Origin: Corbicula japonica
Lineage: Eukaryota; Mollusca; Bivalvia; Venerida; Cyrenidae
Length of the DNA: 64,000 nt
Direction of reading: 5' to 3'
NCBI GenBank assembly: GCA_038501625.1
Contig: JAZAYU010000019.1
Location: 1,882,501-1,946,500 of the forward strand
This document shows positions 1 to 12,995 of this stretch, piece by piece (positions within the stretch are counted from its first letter, which is position 1; each line of letters opens with the position of its first letter). The notes under the pieces were generated by a model. That model saw only the letters and a program-made list of their open reading frames with translations. It had not been told where the DNA came from and did not search any database. Made by a program: the position numbers and the translations under genes.

Positions 1-31
1 TTATATGCATTTTTATATTGTTCATGCAATA

Positions 32-90
32 TGTTCATATGTGTCCAGTTCGGTGGCTTTCAAAGTTCCCTTTTCGTCTTTTTTAATCAG
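32..90 (-). repeat. Fragment of dispersed repeat family A
   Basis: A short stretch with 'tttcaaagttcccttttcgt' matches in reverse the left end of the family-A repeats at 4185, 4812 and 7408. Only this end is present, so it is a truncated copy. Confidence 0.5.
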
Positions 91-566
91 TAACCTTGAA
101 CCGTGTGTAGGGATATATGATCATTAAAAGATGACCTTTACAACAAATATATGATCAATTGCCATATTTTGATGAGAGTCAGTACAAAGACTTAGACAAG
201 TTGATCACAAAAATATGATTCTGAAAATCTAGTTTGGTTGAGGCTATTAAATAGGAACTTTTTAAAAAGAAATTGAATCAACTGTGTCGATTTTCGTTGT
301 ATGGTTGACAAAAAGTTAACAAGTATATCAAGAAAAGCCGCACCCAGAAAACACAGCTAAAATGAGATAAAGGAGCACGGACTGATGATGTAATAAATCA
401 AAACAACTCAGACATATCCGATTTTTAAAAATAATTTTGCATGTAATGTACAGTTGTATATATCAGTATTTTGCATAAAGAAGTATATCAGTCACAAGTC
501 ATATTATTTTATAGTGCAAGTAATGTACTCTTAAAAAAAACAGACTAGTGAACTTTATGTATAGGT

Positions 567-660
567 TATTGTTCATTTAGAGGCTTGTATGAAAACGGTC
601 AGGCCCAGCGCAGCTGGGCGACCGTTTAATTTTTCATACAAGCCTCTAAATAAACTATAA
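567..660. repeat. Palindromic (foldback) MITE-like element
   Basis: The left arm runs from a Ttattgttcatttagaggc-like end to 'gtatgaaaacggtc' and is repeated inverted as 'gaccgttt' ... 'ttttcatacaagcctctaaa'. The centre is a second small palindrome, gcccagcgcagctgggc. No coding sequence. The form is that of a foldback or MITE insertion; the superfamily cannot be told from one copy. Confidence 0.7.
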
Positions 661-809
661 CGTATATAATGGTTATTAAGAGTTAACGTCGTTTTGTGCA
701 AACATCGGGAAAATCGATCATACTGCAAGGCTCGTTTTTTCCGTGCGTCCATATTTAAGATTCAAATTAGCCCGATTAAAGGCAATAAAAGAAATTGACA
801 TATTAAGAA

Positions 810-1030
810 GACACATCCTTCCCACACAGCCAACACGAAGAGAAAGAGACAGCATGGATAATAATGATCAGTTTCAAAACTGACACCACAAACAATTAAC
901 AAAAATCACAATACGAGGGGTTACCGTCTTGGAAAGGTCAGAGACAAAACAAATTGCCACTGGGGATTTAAACAAGGTTCTAGGGTGCACCAACCTCACC
1001 TGTATTGGAACGAACCCAATTTTGTTTTAT
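810..1030 (+). repeat. Dispersed repeat family B, copy 1
   Basis: Two blocks, 'agacacatccttcccacaca' near 811 and 'taccgtcttggaaaggtcag' near 923, recur in diverged form near 4018 and 3740, but in the opposite order. Short ORFs here are not conserved between copies, so this is called noncoding repeat. Confidence 0.5.
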
Positions 1031-3453
1031 TGTGTCAAATGGTTCTTTTTAAACAGAGAAAAGATCATACAAACAGCAATAACAGACATGATATTTATCG
1101 AAAGTCTATGACTCGTGTAATAATGATGGCACTTTTCCGGTCTTTGTCTGCTACAAATAACCAGACAAATTGATATAAACTATATTTCGTCTGCGAAATT
1201 GCAAAGCATTGGCGCTACAATGTACTTAGTGAAGGATATGCAGTTCTTACAATTTGTAATGTATTGAGTTTGGCATCAGAAAGCGTTAATACATTATAGA
1301 TGACGATTATTTACAACATAATCTTTAAAATACGCCCCCCTCAGTGCTCACATTTGGTTTCTAGATAGCAGTTTTCAGAATTAGTTTATTGGTATCTTGA
1401 TCAAGTACAAACTGCCTTAGTCTACAGTCCATCCTATCTTTAGCAGCCATCCAAGGGGGTGAATAAAGTGGCTGCTGAAGACAGGTGGTTGTTAAAGACA
1501 GTAAATAATTAGAATAAAATGTCAGTTGAGGTCATATTCAAATTGGTTGTTTAAGACAGGTGGTTGCTATTCGCAGGTGGCTGCTAAGGCAGGTCTCACT
1601 GTATAACATTACATCTTCTTTGTTCATCATTTTGTGTTTTACGTTTAACCTAGTTTGTACAATTTAGTACGAAAGTGTATTAATTCAACGCACACTCAAT
1701 GCTAGGCGCATGCGTTGTTTAAGAGACTACCCAATATACAATCTGTCCCAAGAATCCCCGGGTCTGCTTATAAAAAAAGACACGTGGTACCTTATGTTGT
1801 AACTATATTAATAGAATAAGATTGACTAGCTATGTGAATTGTAGATGTAGGCAATTGAACGAATTTTGAACTTATCTGTGCATTTTGATATTGTTGTGCA
1901 TAAAACAAGTGTTTTATGAGATTGTAAATAGATTGTGTATGTGGGCAGTTTAAAAAAATGGCTGGAAATGTGAAAAAATAATAAATTTAAAAGTTCGTTC
2001 AAATTCCAAACTTGTTATTCTGAATTTTTTACTTATTGAAACTGAGTAAAAAATTGAAAGATTTTTGAAATCGGTCAACTGGTTGCTGAGATATTGTCAT
2101 TTGAAAAATGGCAAGTGAAGTGAAAAAAATGTAAAGAATTTAAGTTCATAAAAAGTCCAAACTGGTTGGTCCATATGTTTGTACAGTCTTTACAGTGATC
2201 AAAATCAATCGTTATACTCATATGTGGCAGAATAAAACTTTTATGAAGCTTTATTGACCTATATTAAATAAATCAAAGAATTTCAATTTATGTGCTTAAA
2301 ATACAAGTATTACTGTTTCTTATTATTTAAATGTGTATTTCTGTTAAAATACATGTTGAAGCATCAAATATAAGTGCTTTAGAACTTGTGGTATCGCATA
2401 AAGATAAAAAATTCAATTTGTTAAAAAAGTGTGTCACACTCCTGACAACCACATAAGTGCAGTGTACTCAAAAATGTGTCATTAAGGCCATTCCTGTTTG
2501 TCACAATTTAACAAAACATGACATAGACTTCTAGGAAAAAACATGCTCTTGTTTTCATGTAAAGGATATGTTGACAGAATATTGCAATATGTGCATAATG
2601 TCACACTCCTGACAAATTTTTCTTGAGGTATTTTCTAATCTACCACGCTTGACTTAAAAGCATATATTTTGATTACTTTAATTATAATATGCTTAATGTT
2701 ATCATTATTTGATGCCTTATAAATGGACCTTTAAATAAAACAACACTAAACTTGTCTTTACTCAAGCTTTTTGTAAAATAATGGTCTGAACAAAGTAGGA
2801 AAACGGAAGTAACTGTTTGTTGTACATTTTTATAACAGGAAAACCCAAACCAGCCATTTTTTAAACAGCCCATGTGCATCTCATTAAAGGTATAGTGTAA
2901 GTTTATGTCTTTTTGCTGAGTGTATTTGAACCAAACTGAATAATTTTATGCTGTCCGGGAAATTGTTTCTGTAGTAATCCCTTATTCAGAAGAAAACAAT
3001 TACTGATCTTCTTTATCTTAGAAGACAATCAATTAGTTTAACGTCCTTTACATCAGTCAATATCCGTCTCGGTTTCATCGAATAACATTGTTAATGCATT
3101 CTAAAGGAAAATTTTCTTGAAATTTATGTTCTCGATTTTAATTGTCTGGAGTTTCATTTCAGCCTTAATTTAAGACATGTTGGTTAGAATAAAATGTCTA
3201 TTTTGTAAATGTTAAGCAGCTCTTCTTAACAAGCAATGTAAATTAGATTTCAAATACAAACTATGCAATGCACAGATAATTTTCATCAATGTTTAGAATG
3301 ATTAACATGTAAAAAGTTTATTTTCCAGGTAATTAATAACCTAGTACTTGTACCCAGCAACTCTTGAAGGTGCTTGTTCACTTATCGGTACGAACATAAA
3401 AAGTATTTAAAAATACCAAAATTTATAATTATTATAGACTTTAAAAGACCCGG
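1031..3453. other. Intergenic stretch without recognised feature
   Basis: AT-rich sequence. All ORFs are short, without codon bias, domains or plausible splice partners. No RNA gene or repeat copy was recognised by eye. Confidence 0.5.
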
Positions 3454-3597
3454 GCCCAAGATCATTAAACTAAGTTTTGTGATCAGTCTCAAATCACAAG
3501 GATCTGATTGGCTGAAATGGCGACTGGTCGCCATTTCAGCCAATCAGATGCTTGAGATTTGAGACTGATCTCCAGATTTAGTTTAATGATCATGGGC
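3454..3597. repeat. Palindromic MITE family C, full copy
   Basis: Termini gcccaagatcattaaactaa and ttagtttaatgatcatgggc are inverted. The arms meet at gcgactggtcgc, flanked by the inverted 'ccaatcagatgcttgagatt' block. Related copies lie at 6107 (half), 10914, 23040 (half) and 55257. Confidence 0.8.
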
Positions 3598-3737
3598 ACC
3601 GTAAATTAACTATGTTGTTTTACAAAGTCAACTTACGAGTGAATGTAATCGAAGCCTGTAGTGTATGGGTTGACCTTTAACCTTTAACAGCTTTCTCAAG
3701 GCACAAACAAAGCTACTCTGATATTTAGGTCAATAGA

Positions 3738-4105
3738 TGTGGTACCGCCTTGGACCGGTCAGTGGCAAACAAAAACCAGTAAGACTTTAAACCAGGTTCT
3801 AGCGTTCACCAGTCTCACACTTGCCCCAACAGAATCTTATTTGAATAAAAATGTACACGTTGTCTTGGTGAAATAACTCCAAACCACCCATCAGCGCAAC
3901 AATGTTTCATGCACAAGCACACACACATATGAACCATTAGACGCTAATTGCATTGCAAAGTTAAAGAGGCGGGTAAGAAATGAACCGCGATTATTAAAAA
4001 AAGTAAAATATGATAAAAAGACACACCCAAAATTGAGAATCTTTCAGCACAGCCAAAACGTAAAATGGGAAAGAGAGTATGAGCTTATAAATGATCATTA
4101 AAAAA
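3738..4105 (+). repeat. Dispersed repeat family B, copy 2
   Basis: Contains 'taccgccttggaccggtcag' near 3742 and 'agacacacccaaaattgaga' near 4019, matching the blocks of copy 1 at 810-1030 with many substitutions and in reversed order. No coding potential seen. Confidence 0.5.
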
Positions 4106-4184
4106 AGATAACCAACTTACTTCTAAAGTTTATAAATCAATTTTTTTCATAAAACCCTGACTTCGATATTTAAAAATTGTAAAA

Positions 4185-4489
4185 GATGAAAAGGGAACTT
4201 TGAGGACCCTCGATCACGACAAATATGAAATTATTGCAGGCTCGGTTTGATTGAGCCTGTTCATGGGCAGTAATGGAAATGCTTTTTACTGCCCACGCCG
4301 CCTAGCCCCGGGTTGAGCACAACTCAATATTTACATCAATAAACAGTACAGTTTTGATCCATCCCAAACGATGGTATGTATATGGCGGTGAACATAGAAC
4401 CTTCAATGCGGTATTTTCAGATTAATACTATTCCATGTTCAGCGGCGTATGGTCTCCAGATAAAAGAATGGGTTTGCCCTAAACGAGAA
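4185..4489 (+). repeat. Dispersed repeat family A, copy 1
   Basis: About 305 bp from 'gatgaaaagggaactttgag' to 'gaatgggtttgccctaaacg', containing 'cgcctagccccgggttgagc'. The same order of blocks recurs at 4812-5122 and inverted at 7408-7712. No terminal inverted repeats and no clear pol III boxes were seen, so the class is unknown. Confidence 0.75.
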
Positions 4490-4811
4490 AACAATGGGCG
4501 GAACTAAACAGAATAGAATTTTGAGAGGGGATCTTAGAATATAAATCCTGCATATCACAGACAACGCCAAAGGCAAAATTTAAAAAGCAGGAAGTTTATC
4601 CATGGGGGTGATTAAACAATATCCAAATTTATATTGGCTGGGATATTGAAACCACCCGATTTAAACTGGCCGAAATATTTTAAAAAAGTACATAAATATC
4701 GTGCTCGACGACCTTCAAAGGACATAACTGATAACAGCATTGATTGAATGTACGGGGAGACTTTTTACAGCCGCCAGACGGCACTAACAACGCTACTGTG
4801 ATATTGAAATA

Positions 4812-5122
4812 GATGAAAAGGGAACTTTGAAGACCCTCGATCACGACAAATATGAAAATATTGCAGGTTCGGTTTAATTGAGCATGTTCAAGGGCAATAA
4901 TGGAAATGCTTTTTACTGCCCACGCCGCCTAGCCCCGGGTTGAGCACAACTCAATATTTACATCAATAAACAGTGCAGTTTGGATCTATCCCAAACGATG
5001 GTATGCATACACAATGTATGGCGGTGAACACAGAACCTTCAATGCGGTATTTTCAGATTAATACATCTACCATTCTATGTTCAGCGGCGTATGGTCCCCA
5101 GATAAAAGAATGGGTTTGCCCT
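4812..5122 (+). repeat. Dispersed repeat family A, copy 2
   Basis: Close copy of 4185-4489 in the same orientation, about 320 bp downstream. Differences are scattered substitutions and a short insertion near 5010. Confidence 0.75.
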
Positions 5123-6106
5123 CAAGGTGCATTTGAATTAAATCTGAACTCGTATCGACGGTTTGCGATCTAAGATATGTTTCTATGAATAACATGATTA
5201 TAATTCTGGAAATGAATATACTTAATTGAAATTCACTATAAGGTCTGGTCCACTGGTAGAAAGATGACAAGAGTTTTATACCCCACGAAGTGGAAATTAT
5301 ATAGAGATGCACTCGTCCATCCGTAAGTCCTTCAAATTTTGACATCATCTTCTTCTAAACGATCAGGTGGATTTCTTTCAAACTTGCACAGTTGATCAAG
5401 CAAGATGTGTAGATTATCGTAAACAAAGGATCAGTGTCCGAGAACACATTCTAGTTTTCCTAATATTGTCGAACTTTCGTAAATCATGTTTCTGATCGCT
5501 ATTGCTCTTAAAAAAGTAAAGCCTTGAATAAATTGTCCGTGCACCTGCAAAGAAATGTTAGATGAAAACCACAATGATAGTGTTGTATGACCTATAAAAA
5601 TCCTAATGTACATTAACGGAAAGGTAAATATGGGAGAGATCTTATTTTTTCGTTTCAATAGTTTTCGGCCTTTATTTCCGGCTTTCTGTGTGGTTTTGAT
5701 ATCCTAACCACCACTGCTTTGGATATTGCTCCTTCGCCCAAGGATTAACCTGAAACATAGACATTGGTACGCAGAGAATACCTGTTAAAATCCCATCGCG
5801 GTTCATTCCGTCCATTTTGTTTTCTTGTATTCAGCAAACTCATTGTTTTCTTTAGGAACCTTACGTCTTTGATAAGTATAATTATCGAAGGTTCTGTATT
5901 TAACTTCATATGCACACTATCGTTATATATCGATTATTTTATTGACTGTGTAGAAATAGAGTTGCAATTAAACTGGTGTTAGTCGGAATGTGAAGACATT
6001 TTCATTTTTATTACTGGTCATCAACAGGATCACTCAAGGGTGAGGGATGGGAGGCAATACCTTCATATTTGTTGTCCCAGTAAAATGTCATCAACATTAG
6101 CAGAGA

Positions 6107-6180
6107 CCAGTCGCCATTTCAGCCAATCAGATGCTTGAGATTTGAGACTGGTTTCCATGCTCAGTTTTATAACCTTGGGC
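6107..6180. repeat. Half copy of palindromic MITE family C
   Basis: Only the right arm is present, from the centre (cagtcgcc) through 'aatcagatgcttgagatttg' to 'cagttttataaccttgggc'. Its partner arm is missing, as in the copy at 23040. Confidence 0.7.
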
Positions 6181-7407
6181 AAAGAACTCGATGATCCTCT
6201 AATCCTCTTTAACGTCAACTATCATCTATAAATCTATATATCGCCTTTTCTTTGTAACAGTATCAAAGTTTGTATTCTTTTAATTTTTAGTACAACCCCT
6301 TTGAAATCCGTGATTACTTAGTCATTTCCGTCTCCGACTAGGACAATTAAAGTAAAGTATTATGAGCATTAACGTTAACATTAATGATCTGATTTCTTTC
6401 ATGTGATCGTCTGAAGACTTACCCTAATGTTCGTTCCTTTCTTATGTCGTGATATTTCGCTTAATATAGTAGACGGTGAATGACTTCATGTTATGTCATA
6501 TTCTGATCTCGTCCAAGGTTGATAGTTTTTTTTAAAAATATTACTGGAATCATTATTCTCGTCATGCATGGATATTTGAGTTAATAATATATATTATTTT
6601 AGTTATTGCAGGAATTTACACGGAATATTCTAACACAAAATCATGGGGGGTTAAACAAGCTTTCAGAAAATGAGTGGGATTTTGTCAGCCTAGTTTGAAA
6701 AGTGGCACGTCATGCCAATTGTTGCACTATCTGTTACATCATGGTTTATTCATATTTGCAAACGATATTATACAAATAAAAATTTGCATTTTGCTTCTGA
6801 GCATCCCAATATGTATGAATGCATGTTATTAGAAATAACACAAATTTTAGACATACAACCAACCTTATTTGTATAATGGAATTTATCAAGGCGTACAGAT
6901 ATGCAAATTTCATTCACAGTTAATGCTAGAAATCTCTTCATTTCGGCAAGAACCCAATAAATTGCACACATTCGTGCAGTGAACCTTTGAATTTATTTTA
7001 CACTTGTTTAATTAACAGCTGACTACTGTAAATAGTTGTCCGTTGTAAAATCAAGTTATGTGCGGAAATATTTACAGATTTTGGATTGATTGTAAATAAA
7101 TGCAGTTTAACTTTTCGGATACATTTGTGTTGCTTTCAAGGACAATTATGAAAATATTTCTTTTTGAAAACAGACACAATATTGTCTAATTATTCAAATA
7201 TCATAAAAAGACCAAAACACAGACTGACTCAGCTTTCTCATAATTGAAACTGACAAAGGCAGTGCCATGATGTTATTGCACGTAGAAATCATTCCGAATG
7301 TCGATCATTTAGCGACATAAATATTTGAGGAGAAACTTAAAGATTCTGCAGGAAATTTGAAGAATGTGTTCTTATAAACGTAGAAGCAAAAAAAATATTC
7401 ATAACAT
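6181..7407. other. Intergenic stretch without recognised feature
   Basis: AT-rich, with short random ORFs only. Nothing was recognised on either strand. Confidence 0.5.
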
Positions 7408-7712
7408 TCTCGTTTAGGGCAAACCCATTCTTTTATCTGGGGACCATACGCCGCTGAACATGGAATGGTATTAATCTGAAAATACCTCATTGAAGGTTCC
7501 ATGTTCACCGCCATATGCATACCATCGTTTGGGATGGTCCAAAATTGTACTATGTATTGGTGTAATTACTGAGTTGCGCTCAACCCGGGGCTAGGCGGCG
7601 TGGGCAGAAATATGCATTCCTATTACTGCCCATGAACAGGCTCAATCAAACCGAGCCTGCAGTATTTTCATATTTGTCGTGTTTGGTGGCTTTCAAAGTT
7701 CCATTTTCATCT
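7408..7712 (-). repeat. Dispersed repeat family A, copy 3 (inverted)
   Basis: Reverse complement of the family-A repeat: it begins with 'cgtttagggcaaacccattc', contains 'gctcaacccggggctaggcg' and ends near 'tttcaaagttccattttcat'. A further degenerate copy follows at 7740-7935. Confidence 0.75.
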
Positions 7713-7739
7713 TTTTTCAATGCTGTTGTCAGATACCAT

Positions 7740-7935
7740 CTTGAAACGCCGTCGAGCATGATACTTATATTGGTGTAAATACAGAGTCGCGCACAGCCCG
7801 GTACCAGGCTGCGTGGACAGTAATATGCATTTTAATTACTGCCTATAAACAGGCTAAATCAAACCAAGCCTGCAATAGATTTATTTTTTTTTCGTGTTTG
7901 GTTGCTTTCAATGTTTTCTTTTTCATTTATTTTTA
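7740..7935 (-). repeat. Dispersed repeat family A, degenerate copy
   Basis: Retains 'gcgcacagcccggtaccagg'-like and 'acaggctaaatcaaacc' blocks in the order of the inverted copy just upstream, but with many changes. Probably an older insertion. Confidence 0.5.
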
Positions 7936-8881
7936 AACTACTTATGTCAAAACATTTTTAACGAGAACATAAAAGGCCTGGTTTATACTGTCATAGTATT
8001 AAGGCCCCGGTTTGGACACCAGGGCAAACCGGGACCGCAACCGGTAGCGAGACATTGCGAAGTAGGCTTGATGAATCTTCCCGATTCATACCGGTATACC
8101 GGATACATATTACCGGGGGGCATACACAAAAACAGTATGAAGCCGGCTTATCAAGAATGTTAAGAAGTCTAAATTTTATTTGCATATGGATATAAAAATT
8201 AGCCTGTCAATTTTCAAATTTACTAGTCTGTGAGGAAAAACAGTGTTTAAGTGTAACTAAATGACATAATGATGATTGTTTGAAAGCATGACTAACTAGT
8301 ATAATATTTAGATTTCAAATTATCAAACAAATAAGTAACTGGAAATTTAAAACCGATAATTAACCGAAGAATGTTTTTTGATAAACCTGAAAAGTGACAT
8401 TAAATTATCTTAATGTCAAACGCACAATTCAAAATAATTACAACGAACCGGGTATGGAAATGTACGTAAAAAAGCAAATATAAATGTACTGTCGTTCATT
8501 TCTTAAGTCGTCCTCGCGCAAATATTCTAAGAGTATACGCATTTTAGAATCACTAGGTATTATTTTATTCTCTTTCCTTTCATTTTCACTGAATGTGTGT
8601 TGAAGTCTTTTGGTTTGTGCGTAGATTTACCTGATTTGTTGCTTTTTTAATGTTCTCTCAGACTGTATTTCCGAGTTTTGTACAGTTATACGTTACACAT
8701 GTATACATGTACAATGTATGTACCATTAAAACGCAATTGACAAACGATTGACACATGTTTTGACGTTAATTAAAAAATATTTACACCTTTATTTCCATTG
8801 CTTCAATATCCTTTACGGGACGAGTGAACTTCAATCTTCAATGAATACCGTTAGCCTTATCACCGCGCAATGAGTACATTT

Positions 8882-9200
8882 AGGGTCGGATGTAAAGGAA
8901 TGCCCTGGTGACGTCATGAAATCCCCGCTATTTTTATAATTGTTGCTAATTTTAGATAGCTCTTCCTGGAATGTTGCTATTTTTAGATTACTTTTATTTT
9001 TAGTTGCTTTTATACCCCTCAAACCGGAAGTAAACAAGTTTACTTATATGACATCAAATCCAGTTGTTTCTTTCGTTTCGTGTTCCTGTTTTATGTTATA
9101 TCTGGGGCTACCGCCCCCGAACCCCCGTTTTTATGTTTTAAGCGAGAAAGAAAATGGCCGACAAAAAAACCGATTCAGTGAGGGTCGGATGTAAACTCGT
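8882..9200. other. Segment bounded by direct 14-bp repeats
   Basis: The 14-mer gggtcggatgtaaa occurs near 8883 and again near 9182, bounding about 300 bp that include 'ctaccgcccccgaacccccg' and an ATG in good context at 9153. It could be a repeat insertion with a target or terminal duplication. No protein family is evident. Confidence 0.35.
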
Positions 9201-9578
9201 ACCGTTCCATTTTCTAGAATTATCATTGGTTGAAAATTTAACGCATTAGTCTTTTCTAACATCCCGCCAAAATAACGGTTTTTACTTAGACTATCATTTA
9301 CTCGCATAGATAGTACTTGCTGTGATACAAATTTGATGTTTTTGTGAAATATTAGTTTTTTCTGTATAAAAATGTTTGAAACAACGGATGAATGTGTTCA
9401 ATAAACATGGAACTATTTTTGGTCGTAGTATGATTTTTTTTTATTTGAGTAAATAGGCGGACCAGTCCAAATGCCTAACCCGGGGTAAGAAATGTTTTAA
9501 ACAACATTTCGAAATTAGTAAAAAGTATATATTTTATATTAAATTTAGAAACAAAATGATAAAATGAGGTGTAAATAT

Positions 9579-9733
9579 AAGGAATAAATTTCGTGTTTGA
9601 TAAGTTCATCGAGTCTTGAACGTCATTAGGGCTGGTTAAAGCACGCGTGGAGTCCTTCGGACTCCACACACTTTAACCAGCCCTAATGACGTTCAAGACT
9701 CGATGAACTTATCAAACACGAAATTTGTTCCTT
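9579..9733. repeat. Long near-perfect hairpin
   Basis: Two arms of about 76 bp are nearly exact reverse complements around the centre ggagtccttcggactcc. The arms carry 'gataagttcatcgagtcttg' and 'gggctggttaaag'. The only clear mismatches lie beside the centre (gcacgcgtgg against ccacacactt) and near the outer ends. It is probably a young foldback MITE; an RNA hairpin role is possible but unsupported. Confidence 0.85.
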
Positions 9734-10183
9734 AAATAGATCTAAATTAAACTGAAATAATTTAGTGCAATGAAAAACAGCCATAAGTAACTGTTCGTTT
9801 AACATGATATCTTTTTTAAATTCCTTCACGATTTATTACTAAATTCAATACATTATCAGTTAAAAAATTATAATTGTGTAGTTCACACAAATAAAGGATG
9901 TGCAAACATAAACAAAGCTCCGCCTGTTTTAAACGAAGAACTTGACATTTATTTATATTTAAAACGAACAGTAAATTTGGGTGTGCGGTACGCGGCGTGT
10001 TTTAAAGTGTAAGCCTTCAGCTAATATTTGCGTAACTGTTTAGGTCTAGACAAAGTCAACGGAGATCATTAAATGGTAAATGCAATTTACACTTATAAAT
10101 GCAATCAAATCTTTCAATGTTTTATTTCAATAATTATAGGTTCCCTATGAACTTGAAGTAAAGGAAGCACCACAGAATTCATC

Positions 10184-10282
10184 ATCTTTATTGTCGTCAT
10201 CATAATTAACATCATCATAATCATCATCATCATCAGCAGCAGAAGCAGCAGCAGCAGAAGCAGCCGAAGCATCATCACCAAC
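10184..10282. repeat. CAT/CAG trinucleotide tract
   Basis: Imperfect runs of cat/atc and cag/gca triplets. The minus strand reads as a short Asp- and Ala-rich ORF of about 51 codons, which the repeat alone can explain. Confidence 0.7.
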
Positions 10283-10913
10283 GTCATTATCACTATTATT
10301 TTGAAGTGAATACATTACTTTTTACATGATTTAAATACATTTTAATTGTAAATTTAATTACAATAGTTAATGAATAACAACAACAGAAAGTTAATGCTAT
10401 TAACACCACAATTAACAGTCTCCTGTTGAGAAAGTTATTACATTCATATGATGAGTTACAGATAAGTTGTCCTAATGTCTTAAGAGTGTGAAAACAAATC
10501 ATTTTATATTAGAAATGTTTAAATTAAGCAACTGCTTTTTGAGGGACATGATTTTGCAGTGGAACTTTACTAAAAGACATATAGAATTGCATATTCTGCA
10601 TCTTGCGCAATTAGAAAGCCAGTAAAGACATCTGCGGGTGAAATATGAGGCGTCGTTATCAGGATTTGTCTTTATGCCTTCAATTCAGCAATCTCTACTA
10701 ATTTTTTTATTGTGATAGATATATTTCATATACCCGAATGCATTCTAAGGTGTTCAGTTGCAACTGTCGTTGAAACGTATGTACGAATTGCAATTCACTA
10801 ATTATGTGTTTTAAGCTTCTCAATTTTGCGGTAGTCTATGGGCCTTTATTAAAAATCTTGCAGTCCAAGTAAGTGTATAATGAGTCTCTTCGTAAATCCT
10901 ACAGGCATCTGGT

Positions 10914-11058
10914 CCCAAAGTTATAAAACTGAGCATGGAAACCAGTCTCAAATCTTAAGGATCTGATTGGCTGAAATGGCGACTGGTCGCCATTTCAGCC
11001 AATCAGATGCTTGAGATTTGAGACTGGTTTCCAATCTCAGCTTTATAACCTTCAGCCC
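10914..11058. repeat. Palindromic MITE family C, full copy
   Basis: Arms 'gttataaaactgagcatgga' and 'ctcagctttataacc' are inverted around gcgactggtcgc. Both arms contain the inverted 'ctgattggctgaaatgg' block. Same architecture as 3454-3597. Confidence 0.8.
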
Positions 11059-12293
11059 TGGTAACCCAGAACGTTAAGGATAGTAGTAATAAATATTAGT
11101 AGGACTGTCGGAAGCAATAAAACGTTTCTAGCGTTAAATTAGAAATTAAATGTAATCAAGAAAAGTTGATGAGGTATTAATATCGTTAATACTGACATTC
11201 ATTATTTGGATTCCATTCTTTCTGACAGGAAATTAAAAAAACGCAGGGTGAGGATATTATCTGCAATAGTTTGCGAACACGTTTATAACAAAAATGAAAA
11301 TAAGCAAAGAACTATCTAGGTTGCAGTGCACGGTGGTATCCTATCAAATGTCGCATATTGTAATAACCTCAAGTCCCAGATTTCCTTAATATTTGGACAC
11401 CATTTTTTTCACTAAATTTATTAGTTTTGCACCCAATAACACAGTTCAGGATCGGTATTTTTCAGTGTCCCTAAGTTTTGGGGCACTTAAAGGAAAGTTT
11501 ATATTGCGTTCCTTAATTTTGAGACACACGATATGCCTCGATAATTATGAACGTCAATCACATTTTCTTCTCCAAACTATAGATATGAAAAATGTACAAA
11601 AAATATTTGCATTGTTTAATCTCATATATATATATATCGGTCAAGCTGTATACGTTCCTTTATAATGTCCTTTCCTGTTTTTAGATATGCCAGTGTATGG
11701 AAACAAATCGAAGATACCTAAAATATTGGATCTCTTTTTAAACAATAGATGTTTGGCGATCTTAAATATTGAGACAATTTTTATTATTTATTTCATTTAT
11801 TATTTACATTTTTATTATTTTAACTGTCCCACGATTTAGATGATACGATAATTGGATTATGTACGATGTCTCGCGGAAAAGGCGTTAAACTAGAAAAACT
11901 TTAATCATTGTCAAAGTTACTTCGGCGTTTCTTAATCACTTGAGTATAATTATGATGCAAAAAAAAATATATTTTTATATTTGAATCAATAGTTTTTAGT
12001 TTTCAACAATTAATTTTAATTTTGATTAAAACTATAATCTTGTTCAAAGTTAACTACATTGTATGCGTTTCTTAATAATTTGAGTTTTATTATGATTTGA
12101 ATAAATAGCTTTCATTTCGGCATTTAATTTTAATAATTATAGATAATTATCACAATGTTAAGGATCTTTCAAGTAAATTTATCTGATCAAACGACATTGC
12201 TTGTTACATCTTGATCTATAAAAGGAGTTTTGCAGCGTAGAAGCACATAATTATTTGTTATAGAGTTGAGGAGTTGTTGGAACGGTTGTAATA
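11059..12293. other. Intergenic stretch without recognised feature
   Basis: AT-rich. Around 11950-12170 two related blocks (near 'cttcggcgtttcttaatcac' and 'gtatgcgtttcttaataatt') suggest an old tandem duplication of roughly 140 bp. No gene seen. Confidence 0.4.
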
Positions 12294-12470
12294 GATGAAA
12301 AGGGAACTTTGAAAGCCATAGAACAAGACAAATATGAAAATTTGCAGGCTCGGTTTTTGCCCGCGCCGCCTAGCCCCGGGTTGAGCGCAACTCAATATTT
12401 ACACTAATAAACCGTAAAATTTAGACCATCCCAAGCGATGGTATGCAAATAGCGGTAGACATGAATCAAA
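12294..12470 (+). repeat. Dispersed repeat family A, truncated copy
   Basis: Starts with 'gatgaaaagggaactttgaa', includes 'cgcctagccccgggttgagc' and breaks off after 'catcccaagcgatggtatgc'. An internal part present in other copies is deleted. Confidence 0.65.
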
Positions 12471-12554
12471 ATAATTTGATGAACTTTTTATATATATGTT
12501 TTGTGTTTCAGATGCATAAACGAGTTTTTAGCTATTAGCTTTAAAAGAGGGTGC

Positions 12555-12622
12555 ATATATATATATCTCAAATATATATATAGATATATATATCTCATAT
12601 ATATATATAAATATATATTATA
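12555..12622. repeat. AT dinucleotide palindromic tract
   Basis: Alternating ta/at runs broken by 'ctc' and 'aga', giving a self-complementary low-complexity stretch. Confidence 0.8.
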
Positions 12623-12892
12623 TACATCTAATAGTTATTCAAAGTAATAAATTGTCGGGTTCCTTCTTTCGCTGATAGATTCGTTTTCCGACAAGGAAAT
12701 AATGTCCAATACTTTGTCTCAGTAACGCAGGATTAGCGCACACATACTATCAAAAGCAAACCGGCTTATTATAAAAACAATGTCTTTATTATAATTTTAA
12801 AATTGATACAACATAAATACTTTTAAAATGTATACAACACAAACGAAAACGTTATAGAGAATGTATTTGGGAAACGCAATAACTTTAAAATG

Positions 12893-12995
12893 ATATTGCC
12901 TCTACCGGGGAGCGAACCCGCACCGCCACGGTGACAGAGGCTAGTCCTGTTATTCTGAAAACGCAACCAGTTAAGCAAGCCGGGACAACCCCAAA
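12893..12995 (-). repeat. tRNA-derived SINE head (pol III boxes)
   Basis: On the minus strand, a B-box-like gcgggttcgctcccc lies about 45 bases after an A-box-like 'cttgcttaactggttgcg'. The spacing and boxes are those of a tRNA-derived pol III promoter, but no tRNA cloverleaf closes, so this is read as a SINE or tRNA pseudogene. Related B-box pieces lie at 14510-14612. Confidence 0.6.

Noticed and set aside
9153..9176. ATG in good context (MADKKTDS) followed by a donor-like GTGAGG
   Set aside because: The following bases belong to a direct repeat (gggtcggatgtaaa) also present at 8883, and no downstream exon was found.
10180..10320. Minus-strand ORF of about 51 codons, rich in Asp and Ala
   Set aside because: Explained by the CAT/CAG trinucleotide tract; no splice partner or homology.
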